Source: M55B112 sp040880545
Lineage (GTDB): Bacteria > Bacteroidota > Bacteroidia > Bacteroidales > GCA-2748055
Assembly: GCA_040880545.1 (NCBI GenBank)
Contig: JBBDIE010000057.1
Location: 1 to 5,820 of the forward strand
Reading direction: 5' to 3'
Length of the DNA stretch: 5,820 nt
This document shows, one piece after another, positions 1-5,809 of this stretch. The notes under the pieces were generated by a model. That model was given only the letters and a program-made list of their open reading frames with translations, searched no databases and was not told where the DNA came from. How positions within the stretch are numbered: position 1 is the first letter of the stretch; each line of letters starts with the position of its first letter. A program made the position numbers and the translations under genes.

Positions 1-240
1 TGTGCATAGGCACAAAGTTGTACATCTTATAGTTGTACCAAATCCCAGCACAGAATTGGGTGACCTTCCCATCAATCTTGCTTAGTTCTTAATTAGTGGC
101 TGCAAGAAAACTCCATTTTCTACGTTACGCTTGTCTGAAAACTCGTCATTTACGATTAGTAAACTCCTCATTTTCAGACTTCGCAAGCCTTGAAAATGAA
201 GTCTTCTTACTAGCCACTGGCAAAAAGTCTTAGTTTTCTT
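1..240. other. Left-edge region without a supportable gene
   Basis: No convincing gene lies here. Bases 1-89 are open on both strands but too short to judge. On the plus strand a frame enters from the left edge and stops at TAG 83-85 (27 codons). On the minus strand a frame runs from after a TAA at 89-91 off the left edge, with a possible ATG at 23-25 and residues such as KIDGKVTQF and GIWYNYKMY. Either could be the end of a neighbouring gene cut by the window edge. A TTGTAC direct repeat (17-22, 33-38) and a CCCA/TGGG dyad are also present. Bases 90-254 form the inverted-repeat element listed separately. Confidence 0.5.
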
Positions 241-254
241 TCAAGCACTAATTA
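90..254. repeat. Multi-dyad inverted-repeat element, about 165 bp
   Basis: The outer arms 90-112 and 232-254 are reverse complements at 20 of 23 positions (TAATTAGTG...AAGAAAACT). A second right-hand segment, 192-218, also complements the left arm (95-120) with one indel, through AGTGGCT and CATTTTC, so the right half holds two diverged copies of the same arm. Inside, GCTTG+TCTGAAAA (129-141) pairs with TTTTCAGA (171-178) and CAAGC (184-188) around a 5-base bulge. CATTTTCA/TGAAAATG (169-176/191-198) and GACTTC/GAAGTC (177-182/198-203) are alternative dyads. The element lies just downstream of the toxin remnant, whose 3' end (241-254) it overlaps. It could be a small non-autonomous mobile element, a recombination site or a strong transcription-blocking structure. 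I see no clear GTTRRRY/RYYYAAC pair that would make it an integron attC site. Confidence 0.6.
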
Positions 255-522
255 GTTCATAAATTTTATACCAAAAGAAAAAAGCCTCAGGATTTGATTT
301 CTTCAACCTTATAACCTTTTTATGCATTGGTTCACCAATAGTCCACTCTTTCATTTGCAGAGGCTTGCTATATTTTTCAATTTTTGTAGCGTCTTTATTT
401 ACCATTCCTTCAACAAGTAATAAAGCTCTAATAACTTTCTCAACCAAAATTTTATCTGCATTTCGGTTTGATTTGGAGACTTTCTCAATCCATTCTAATG
501 TTATTTTTTCTCTGTCAATCAT
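241..522 (-). pseudogene. Internally deleted AbiEii-like nucleotidyltransferase toxin remnant
   Basis: This ORF encodes 93 residues from ATG 522-520, 27 bases downstream of the antitoxin stop, so the two genes look like one operon. Residues 1-39 (EWIEKVSK, NADKILVEKVIRALLLVEG) match what I recall of the N-terminus of Bacteroidota AbiEii/AbiGii toxins, where the next segment should be the nucleotidyltransferase motif FKGGTALxL followed by a DxD metal site. None of that is present: the sequence passes straight to a basic segment and a tail rich in aromatics (SNPEAFFFWYKIYEL, 76-90) that resembles the family C-terminus. The full toxin is usually near 280-300 residues, so roughly 200 residues seem to be missing by an in-frame deletion. 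Without the catalytic core it should have no transferase activity. The N-terminal match is the firmer half; the C-terminal one is from memory. The alternative is a genuine small protein of unknown role. Confidence 0.6.
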
Positions 523-549
523 AGCCTATTTATTGGCAACAAGTTGCAA

Positions 550-1230
550 TTACTGCCGTAAATTTGAAACTGACCTTAAATAATTTATTAAAGTTTCCTT
601 TTTACTTCTTCTTGCTGCATATCGAATCATACGATTCTCATTGACAGTATATTTATTCATAGCTTCATGAAAAATAGTTCTCATCTCGAAACCTTGTTGA
701 GCTGAAAGAATTATATCATCACATAATACATCAACTAACATTTTTTCTAAAGTTGTTGTATTTAAGCCTTCTATTTTCTGAACAGGTGCTTCTGAAACTA
801 ATGGTTTAACAATGAGGGTTTCTTTTTCGTCCGGAAGGTATTTTTCAATTAAATCTTTTGTTGGGTCGATAAATACAGAATACTTTGCCTCTTTTAAATA
901 AAAATAAACAGATTGAGTGGCATCCTTTTCAACTTCAATTAGAATATAAAATCTACCTGGTTGATGAACCATAAATTCATTGAAAGAAGAAGTATTCCAT
1001 ATACAATATTCTAAAAAAGGAAATTCTTTCTTCAATTTTGAGTTTATTGTTTTTAGTTTACTGGAAATTTCAGGAATAAAAATTTTACTATTGCCTAAAT
1101 AAAATTTGCCTCTTCCGATTCTGGATAATACACCCATCTGAACCAAAGCATAAATTCTCCAATTGATTGTTGTGGTTTTTAATTCTGGTTCATCAGTCCT
1201 GTAAAATTTCACAATATCTTTAGCATTCAA
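550..1230 (-). CDS. AbiEi-like antitoxin / transcriptional regulator (DUF6577-type)
   Basis: The product has 226 residues from a TTG at 1230-1228. An N-terminal winged-helix is suggested by residues 14-46 (EPELKTTTINWRIYALVQMG, then VLSRIGRGKFYLG). A larger alpha/beta domain follows with FPFLEYCIWNTS (70-81), FMVHQPGRFYILIEVEKDA (86-104) and TLEKMLVDVLCDD (160-172). This layout is that of AbiEi-like antitoxins paired with AbiEii nucleotidyltransferase toxins in type IV systems, where the antitoxin typically represses its own operon; I associate this version with DUF6577. The start is uncertain. The frame stays open upstream to TAG at 1326-1324 with no ATG, GTG or TTG, yet the extra residues (FKREFKDVQSLNAKDIVKFYR) read like the usual N-terminus, so the native start may be a rare ATT at 1269-1267 or a lost ATG. 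The C-terminus (RSVSNLRQ) looks natural. The following gene is a toxin remnant, so any present role would be regulatory or leftover. Confidence 0.7.
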   Translation of the reverse strand: MNAKDIVKFYRTDEPELKTTTINWRIYALVQMGVLSRIGRGKFYLGNSKIFIPEISSKLKTINSKLKKEFPFLEYCIWNTSSFNEFMVHQPGRFYILIEVEKDATQSVYFYLKEAKYSVFIDPTKDLIEKYLPDEKETLIVKPLVSEAPVQKIEGLNTTTLEKMLVDVLCDDIILSAQQGFEMRTIFHEAMNKYTVNENRMIRYAARRSKKETLINYLRSVSNLRQ

Positions 1231-1307
1231 AGATTGTACATCTTTAAACTCTCTCTTAAATCCTTCAATTTTTAGTTTATCAGTTGCGATAAATATATTT
1301 TTAAAAG

Positions 1308-1315
1308 CAAATATA
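1308..1315 (-). promoter_or_regulatory. Candidate -7 box for the AbiE-like operon
   Basis: The minus strand reads TATATTTG, a full match to the Bacteroidota -7 consensus TAnnTTTG. Transcription would start near 1300, leaving a leader of about 30-70 bases depending on the antitoxin start. No good TTG -33 element lies 17-23 bases upstream, and the sequence is AT-rich, so a chance match is possible. Confidence 0.35.
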
Positions 1316-1332
1316 ATAAAAAACTATAAAAT

Positions 1333-1355
1333 GGCAGTAAATAAAATATACTGCC
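1333..1355. promoter_or_regulatory. Perfect inverted repeat, possible AbiEi operator
   Basis: GGCAGTA (1333-1339) and TACTGCC (1349-1355) form a perfect 7-bp dyad around a 9-base AT-only centre. It sits about 18 bases upstream of the candidate -7 box on the minus strand, in the -33 region, where a repressor would block transcription. AbiEi antitoxins are known to bind inverted repeats in their own promoters. The alternative is a weak terminator for the carbonic anhydrase gene: on the minus strand a T-rich stretch follows (ATTTTATAGTTTTTT), though not directly at the stem. Confidence 0.45.
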
Positions 1356-1429
1356 GAAATATAGATGATGGGTTAGAAAAAAAGCAACACTTCTGTAAAC
1401 GTTAGAATGCAGATCTGGCTTGCAGGGGA

Positions 1430-1470
1430 TTGCAAATGTGCTGTTTTGTGTCACTCTGACACACTTGCAA
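1430..1470 (-). terminator. Overlapping hairpins 3' of the carbonic anhydrase gene
   Basis: Starting about 10 bases after the carbonic anhydrase stop, two competing stems are possible. One is TGTGTCA (1447-1453) with TGACACA (1457-1463) around a 3-base loop. The other is an 11-bp stem between 1430-1440 and 1460-1470 (TTGCAAATGTG against CACACTTGCAA, one G-U pair in the minus-strand RNA). They share the 1460-1463 bases, so only one can form. No T-run follows on the minus strand, so this would be a poor intrinsic terminator; it may instead protect the 3' end. Confidence 0.35.
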
Positions 1471-1480
1471 TAACGATTCC

Positions 1481-2277
1481 TTACTCTCCGTAACCCAGGT
1501 CGTAAATCTCCCGGATCTCACTCAGTTTCTCCTCAAAATTTATCTTCAGATCCACCAGCTCGCCGGTATGCATATCAAAGACCCAACCGTGAACAATGGG
1601 GTATTTGCTGTGAAGGAATGTTTTCTGCACCACGGCCGTTTTGATAACATTGATGCATTGCTCCTCCACATTCAGTTCCACCAGGCGATTGTATCTTTTG
1701 GTTTCATCCTCAATGGCATTCAGCTCCTCTTTATGCAACCTGTATACATCCCTGATGTTCCTCAGCCACGGATTCAGGATCCCATGGTCCCTGGGCTCCA
1801 TGGCCGCTTTCACCCCGCCGCACTGATAATGGCCACAGACCACGATATGTTTCACCTTCAGCTGTTTCACCGCAAAGTTGATCACCGACATGGNNNNNNN
1901 NNNNNNNNNNNNNNNNNNNNNNNNNNNNNNNNNNNNNNNNNNNNNNNNNNNNNNNNNNNNNNNNNNNNNNNNNNNNNNNNNNNNNNNNNNNNNACCACGA
2001 TATGTTTCACCTTCAGCTGTTTCACCGCAAAGTTGATCACCGACATGGCGCTGAGATCGGTATTGTGAATCACATTGGCTATGTTCCTGTGTACAAATAC
2101 ATCACCGGGCTCTGCCCCCATCATCTCTTCGGCCGATACCCGGCTGTCGCTACAGCCAATGTAAAGGAAATCGGGATCCTGCCCCCGGGCCAGCTTTTCG
2201 AAAAACTTTGCATCCGTCTCCTTCTTCCCTGCAACCCATTTGCGGTTGTTTTCAAAAATTTTTTCGTATTCGGTCAT
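1481..2277 (-). CDS. Beta-class carbonic anhydrase, split by an assembly gap
   Basis: This is a zinc enzyme that interconverts CO2 and bicarbonate in the cytoplasm. As written it is broken: the N-terminal part (2277 to the gap) and the C-terminal part (to TAA 1483-1481) are in different frames around 100 N. Removing the N run and one copy of the flanking 55-base duplication takes out 155 bases and joins residue 77 to 78 in frame (231 bases = 77 codons), giving a 213-residue protein, normal for the family. In that numbering the CSDSR motif gives C42, D44 and R46, and CGHYQCGG gives H98 and C101. These are the zinc ligands and Asp-Arg dyad, with the same numbers as in the Haemophilus influenzae enzyme. 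No signal peptide is seen. The gene starts 53 bases after the phosphoesterase stop, so co-transcription is possible. A near -7 match (TATATTTC, 2304-2311) lacks a well-spaced -33 element. No Shine-Dalgarno is visible before ATG 2277. Confidence 0.95.
1839..1893. repeat. 55-bp contig-end duplicate, left copy
   Basis: This is identical over all 55 bases to 1994-2048 on the other side of the N run. It codes for the carbonic anhydrase segment SVINFAVKQLKVKHIV. It is best read as the same genomic sequence present at both contig ends rather than as a biological repeat. Confidence 0.95.
1894..1993. other. Assembly gap of 100 N
   Basis: A run of exactly 100 N, the conventional placeholder for a gap of unknown length. 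Because the flanks overlap perfectly and the gene closes in frame when they are merged, the true gap length is most likely negative (a 55-base overlap), with no sequence missing. Confidence 0.97.
1994..2048. repeat. 55-bp contig-end duplicate, right copy
   Basis: This is the second copy of 1839-1893, directly abutting the N run. The copy is exact and reaches the N boundary on this side, just as the left copy ends at the N boundary on the other side, which is the signature of unmerged overlapping contigs. Confidence 0.95.
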
Positions 2278-2330
2278 TTCGGTTCACATTGGTTCCACTG
2301 TTCGAAATATAAGAAGAAATTTTTCAACCT

Positions 2331-3434
2331 TCATTCGGTTAACGTCAGTAACGTAATTTCCCCATAGGTACCTACCCTCATGGGCGGCCCGAATGTTCCG
2401 GCTCCCCGGGATACAAAAATCGTCGTGCCGTTGTAGTTGTCAATTCCTTTATTATACCTGAATACCAGATCGTTTATCAAATTTACCGGAAACAACTGTC
2501 CGGCATGGGTATGGCCCGCGAGAAAGAGGTCGATCCCGTGCAGGTTTGCATATTTGATTCCATCCGGACTATGATGCAATAATATGGCCGGGATATCACG
2601 TTTAATCTCCAACGTTGATAATACACCCCTGATAGATTTCCTGGTGAGATTCGGCGGCACCGAACGGGTGTCTCCATCGGCCCGAAGATGGTTCAGCCCG
2701 ATGATCTGCAACGCTCCCCACCGTACAATTTCATTTTCCAGTACCTGTACACCGGCTTCGCGCAGCAACTCCTTCACGCGTGCCACGCCCGTATAACCAT
2801 CGTGGTTCCCCTCCACGAAAAAGACCGGTACCCCAATTTGTTTTAACGGCTCCAGTGTTTCCGGCTTCAACTGTTTTCTTCCGTCGAACAGATCCCCGGT
2901 GATTACGATCAGGTCCGGGTCCTGCTTTATCGTCATATCCACCAGCTTCTGCAAAAATTTTACTCCCCTGAAATGCCCCAGGTGAATGTCCGACAAATGC
3001 ATGATCTTCACTTCACCGGTCAGTCCGTCTATCGAAATCTGCTTTTGGGTAAGCCTGGTGCTGAATGCGTTCCCAAGGCCATACAATACCACCAAAGCCG
3101 TCAGTGTCCCGGCAACTGCTCCGTAGACCAAAGGTTTTAGCTTTATAATGAGTTGTACCACGTCCACCACCAGGAAAGCGAGTACCAGGTACAGCATAAC
3201 TCCAGTGATGATGGTAGCAAGGCCATACATGACAGTACCTGCCAGACCGTTGGTATTGGAAAAACCGATCATCCCGCCGATCATGAAAACGGGAAGTACT
3301 GCAAAAAGCAGGTGCAACCACCCGCGTTTTTCCAGCGAAAAGATCCAGCCGAATTTCCTGGTTAGATAAAAATTTGCCGCCACAAGTATCCCCAGCATTA
3401 CGAGCGACATGATGAGCGGGAAGATGTTTTTCAT
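2331..3434 (-). CDS. Membrane-anchored calcineurin-like metallophosphoesterase (YaeI/YkuE-like)
   Basis: The product has 367 residues from ATG 3434. The N-terminal 125 residues hold about four hydrophobic helices (roughly 5-25, 41-60, 65-92, 100-122), so the enzyme is tied to the inner membrane. The catalytic domain (about 140-367) shows the metal-binding series in order: D149-I-H151 in LSDIHLG, G180-D181 in TGDLFDG, G209-N210-H211-D212, LLHHSPD with H287/H288, and G307-H308-T-H310 in GHTHAGQLFP. These are the dinuclear metal ligands of the family, all present. The family hydrolyses phosphoester bonds; members of this YaeI/YkuE-like branch have been linked to lipid or envelope phosphates, but the substrate cannot be read from sequence. 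It is the first gene of a minus-strand pair with the carbonic anhydrase, and divergent from the glycosidase with 164 bases between starts. The upstream sequence is A/T-rich with no Shine-Dalgarno. Confidence 0.92.
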   Translation of the reverse strand: MKNIFPLIMSLVMLGILVAANFYLTRKFGWIFSLEKRGWLHLLFAVLPVFMIGGMIGFSNTNGLAGTVMYGLATIITGVMLYLVLAFLVVDVVQLIIKLKPLVYGAVAGTLTALVVLYGLGNAFSTRLTQKQISIDGLTGEVKIMHLSDIHLGHFRGVKFLQKLVDMTIKQDPDLIVITGDLFDGRKQLKPETLEPLKQIGVPVFFVEGNHDGYTGVARVKELLREAGVQVLENEIVRWGALQIIGLNHLRADGDTRSVPPNLTRKSIRGVLSTLEIKRDIPAILLHHSPDGIKYANLHGIDLFLAGHTHAGQLFPVNLINDLVFRYNKGIDNYNGTTIFVSRGAGTFGPPMRVGTYGEITLLTLTE

Positions 3435-3483
3435 ACATTGAAATTAACGGGTGCTTGCCAGAAAGTATCTATAACTACGTAAT

Positions 3484-3491
3484 CAAATATA
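3484..3491 (-). promoter_or_regulatory. Candidate -7 box for the metallophosphoesterase gene
   Basis: The minus strand reads TATATTTG, a full match to TAnnTTTG, about 50 bases before ATG 3434. No TTG lies at the expected 17-23 base distance upstream; the nearest clear one (3524-3522) is 30 bases away. It is therefore a half-supported promoter. Confidence 0.4.
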
Positions 3492-3542
3492 TCAAAAAAT
3501 CCCACGATGTTCACCCAGGATCAACCTGCGGGGCTGTTTTCC

Positions 3543-3572
3543 TTGTCAAAATCCATGGTTGTGTTACCTTAG
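3543..3572 (+). promoter_or_regulatory. Bacteroidota-type promoter of the glycosidase gene
   Basis: TTG (3543-3545) and TACCTTAG (3565-3572, seven of eight against TAnnTTTG) are separated by 19 bases, within the usual spacing for the Bacteroidota primary sigma factor. Transcription would start near 3577-3580, giving a short leader of about 20 bases. The sequence before ATG 3599 is A-rich (AAACCAAAAACTACCACC) with no Shine-Dalgarno, as usual in this phylum. Confidence 0.5.
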
Positions 3573-3582
3573 CTTCAGCTAA
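3569..3582. promoter_or_regulatory. 14-bp palindrome at the glycosidase transcription start
   Basis: TTAGCT-TC-AGCTAA is a perfect 6-bp inverted repeat with a 2-base centre. It overlaps the end of the -7 box and the predicted start of transcription. The position suits a repressor operator, but a short dyad like this can arise by chance, and no regulator gene is adjacent. Confidence 0.35.
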
Positions 3583-3598
3583 ACCAAAAACTACCACC

Positions 3599-5809
3599 AT
3601 GAAAAAAAATTCATCACTTTTCTACATCACCCTTATACTGGCGCTGTTTCTGGCCGGCTGCAACAGCGGTGATCCTGCTCCGGCAGAACAGGTGCCGGAT
3701 GGTTCCCACGACACCCTTATCGCCTTCCAACCCGACTGGGAGAAAATCCATGCCGGGGAAATTAACTTCTCCTCCTTACTGGACAAACCCGCCGGCGGGG
3801 AAGGTTTTGTTCAACTGAAGGATGGCCACTTTTACCTGCCATCGGGAAAGCGCTTCAGAATATGGGGCGTGAACCTTACCGGCTCTGCCTGCTACCCGGA
3901 GAAAGAGGATGCCGCTGATGTGGCCCGTATGCTCGCCTCATTGGGAATAAACGCGGTCAGGTTTCATTTCCTGGATGCAAACTGGGGTCCGGAGAGCTCC
4001 ATTTTCCGCTACGACACCAACAATACCCGTGTTTTCAATCCTGTTCAGCTGGAAAAACTTGATCTCTTTGTTGCCGAACTGAAAGCCCGGGGGATCTATT
4101 CCAATTTTAACCTGAACGTGGGCCGGAATTTCAGGGAGGGCGACCAGGTGCCATTTCATCAATACCTCGGGCTGGCCAAGGGGGTGACCCTGTTTGATGA
4201 CAGGATCATCGACCTGCAGAAGGAACATGCATACAACCTGCTTACCCATGTGAACGGCTATACAGGGCTGGAATACCGCAATGAGCCGGCATTGGCCTTC
4301 GTGGAGATCGTCAATGAAAATTCGCTGACGGAGGCATGGTTCAGGGGACACCTGGAGGGCACGCACAATTCCACCCAAACAAGTACCTGGATCGACCTAC
4401 CTGCATATTATGCAAAAGTGCTGACAGAAAAATACAACCGGTGGTTAGAAGAGAACCTGTCGATGGAAGAATTGAGTGCACTCCGGGCTGGCGCCGGATT
4501 AACCGGTGGAGAGCCGGTTCCCAGGCTGCGGGTCAGCGAATTCAAAGATGCGGATAAGAAGCGGTTCTTCCATGAGGCGAAGTTCATCATGGAGACAGAG
4601 AAGGCATTCTATACAGGCATGTACAGGTTCCTGAAAGATTCGGTGAAGGTAAACCAGTGGGTGGCGGCCAACAGCGACCATAACCATTGGAAAAGCGGCT
4701 ACGCACTGTTGTCGTCCATGGAAGGACTTGATTTTGTTGATGGCCATGTATACTGGCAGCATCCCAGGTACTTCACCGATGAAAAAACAGGGAAAAGCAG
4801 TTTCTCCATTGAGAATACACCCATGGTAAACGACCCGGGAATGTCGTCCGTTGCACAGTTGTCCAGATCAGCCATGGCAGGCAAACCCTATACCGTTTCC
4901 GAAACCAACCATCCTTACCCCAACCAGTATGCCTGTGAAGGGATCCCGATTCTGGCTGCTTACGCGTTACTGCAGGATTGGGATGGAATTTATTTCTACA
5001 CCTTCGAACATGCCGACCCCTCGGAATGGAACAGCAAAACCACGGGGTATTTTGACATTCTGCATGACCCGGTTAAATTGTCGAATCTGGCAACAGCATC
5101 GATGATGTTTCACAGGGGTGATATTGCAGCTGCAGAAACAACAGTGTTGAGAAATTATACAGAAGAAGAGTTGGTGGAGGGAATCCGGACAGATGGTACA
5201 GAAAGGCCTTTCTTCACCCCGGGATTTGATCCCTTAACACCCCTGGTGCACAAAACCAGGATCAACAGTTTTGCGGGCGGGGTAAATGATTTTCCAACCA
5301 CTGAAGCTGCCGGTCCGGTAACTTCAGAAACCTCCCAGCTTCAATGGTATAAGGCAAACAATGAGGGCCTTGTGGTGATAAATAGCCCCGGAACCCAGGG
5401 CCTGATCGGCTACACGGAAAAGATGAGTGAGGTATCCACCTACAATATGGAGGCGTCGCTCAGCAACCCGTTTTCCTCACTCCTCCTAACTTCCATGGAT
5501 GAAAAGGTGCTGGAAAACTCCCGGAAAATCCTCCTGACTGCTACATCAAGTTCCATCCTTTCCGGCGCAGTGTGGAACAGCGACAGTACCTCCCTGGAAG
5601 AGTGGGGTACACGGCCATTCATGATAGAACCGGTGGTTGGTACCATCAGGTTGTCAAATCTTCGTGGGGGAAGAAAGTTAACTGTCACACCCCTCGATGG
5701 ATCCGGACATGCCATGGTACCTTTCCCGGAGGTGAAAATAAGGAGGGGGAAGGCTGAATTTAACATGGGTAAACCTGCTTCGGTGTGGTACCTTATTGAA
5801 TTGAATTAG
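3599..5809 (+). CDS. Secreted lipoprotein glycoside hydrolase, clan GH-A TIM barrel
   Basis: The product has 736 residues. ATG 3599 is chosen over an in-frame ATG at 3455 because it alone puts a lipoprotein signal at the N-terminus (MKKNSS, hydrophobic core, LAGC with C21) and follows the promoter at 3543-3572. The mature protein is anchored in the periplasm or on the cell surface. Residues about 70-500 look like a (beta/alpha)8 barrel: FRIWGVNL (86-93) and LGINAVRFHF (115-124) in the first strands, VEIVNEN (235-241) with E240 as likely acid/base, WVAANSD (354-360), DFVDGHVYW (378-386), and YTVSETNHPYPN (431-442) with E435 as likely nucleophile, then GIYFYTFEH (463-471). An unusually long, mostly helical stretch (about 245-350) separates strands 4 and 5. 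Residues about 505-736 look like beta-rich accessory domain(s) ending in VWYLIEL. The layout is GH5-like, but I cannot assign a CAZy family or substrate. No SusC/SusD or other glycan genes are visible. Confidence 0.85.
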   Translation: MKKNSSLFYITLILALFLAGCNSGDPAPAEQVPDGSHDTLIAFQPDWEKIHAGEINFSSLLDKPAGGEGFVQLKDGHFYLPSGKRFRIWGVNLTGSACYPEKEDAADVARMLASLGINAVRFHFLDANWGPESSIFRYDTNNTRVFNPVQLEKLDLFVAELKARGIYSNFNLNVGRNFREGDQVPFHQYLGLAKGVTLFDDRIIDLQKEHAYNLLTHVNGYTGLEYRNEPALAFVEIVNENSLTEAWFRGHLEGTHNSTQTSTWIDLPAYYAKVLTEKYNRWLEENLSMEELSALRAGAGLTGGEPVPRLRVSEFKDADKKRFFHEAKFIMETEKAFYTGMYRFLKDSVKVNQWVAANSDHNHWKSGYALLSSMEGLDFVDGHVYWQHPRYFTDEKTGKSSFSIENTPMVNDPGMSSVAQLSRSAMAGKPYTVSETNHPYPNQYACEGIPILAAYALLQDWDGIYFYTFEHADPSEWNSKTTGYFDILHDPVKLSNLATASMMFHRGDIAAAETTVLRNYTEEELVEGIRTDGTERPFFTPGFDPLTPLVHKTRINSFAGGVNDFPTTEAAGPVTSETSQLQWYKANNEGLVVINSPGTQGLIGYTEKMSEVSTYNMEASLSNPFSSLLLTSMDEKVLENSRKILLTATSSSILSGAVWNSDSTSLEEWGTRPFMIEPVVGTIRLSNLRGGRKLTVTPLDGSGHAMVPFPEVKIRRGKAEFNMGKPASVWYLIELN

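Noticed and set aside
90..254. The inverted-repeat element as an integron attC site, since toxin-antitoxin pairs are common integron cassettes.
   Set aside because: No matching GTTRRRY and RYYYAAC end boxes could be found, the arms pair in several alternative ways, and no integrase is visible. Left as an open possibility only.
1272..1454. A 60-codon minus-strand ORF between the carbonic anhydrase and antitoxin genes, with a hydrophobic C-terminus.
   Set aside because: It overlaps the antitoxin promoter, the inverted repeat and the 3' hairpins. Its hydrophobic character comes from AT-rich sequence, and it has no recognisable motif.
1839..2048. A true tandem duplication or repeat-bearing insertion within the carbonic anhydrase gene.
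   Set aside because: Both copies abut a run of exactly 100 N and are perfectly identical, and merging them restores the frame, so an assembly artefact explains everything.
3455..3598. A longer N-terminus for the glycosidase, starting at ATG 3455.
   Set aside because: The extra 48 residues would bury the lipoprotein signal peptide, show no domain, and would be encoded across the promoter and the divergent intergenic region.
3938..4378. A 146-codon ORF on the minus strand inside the glycosidase gene.
   Set aside because: It is fully inside a well-supported coding region in another frame, with no recognisable motif; a shadow of GC-richer coding sequence.
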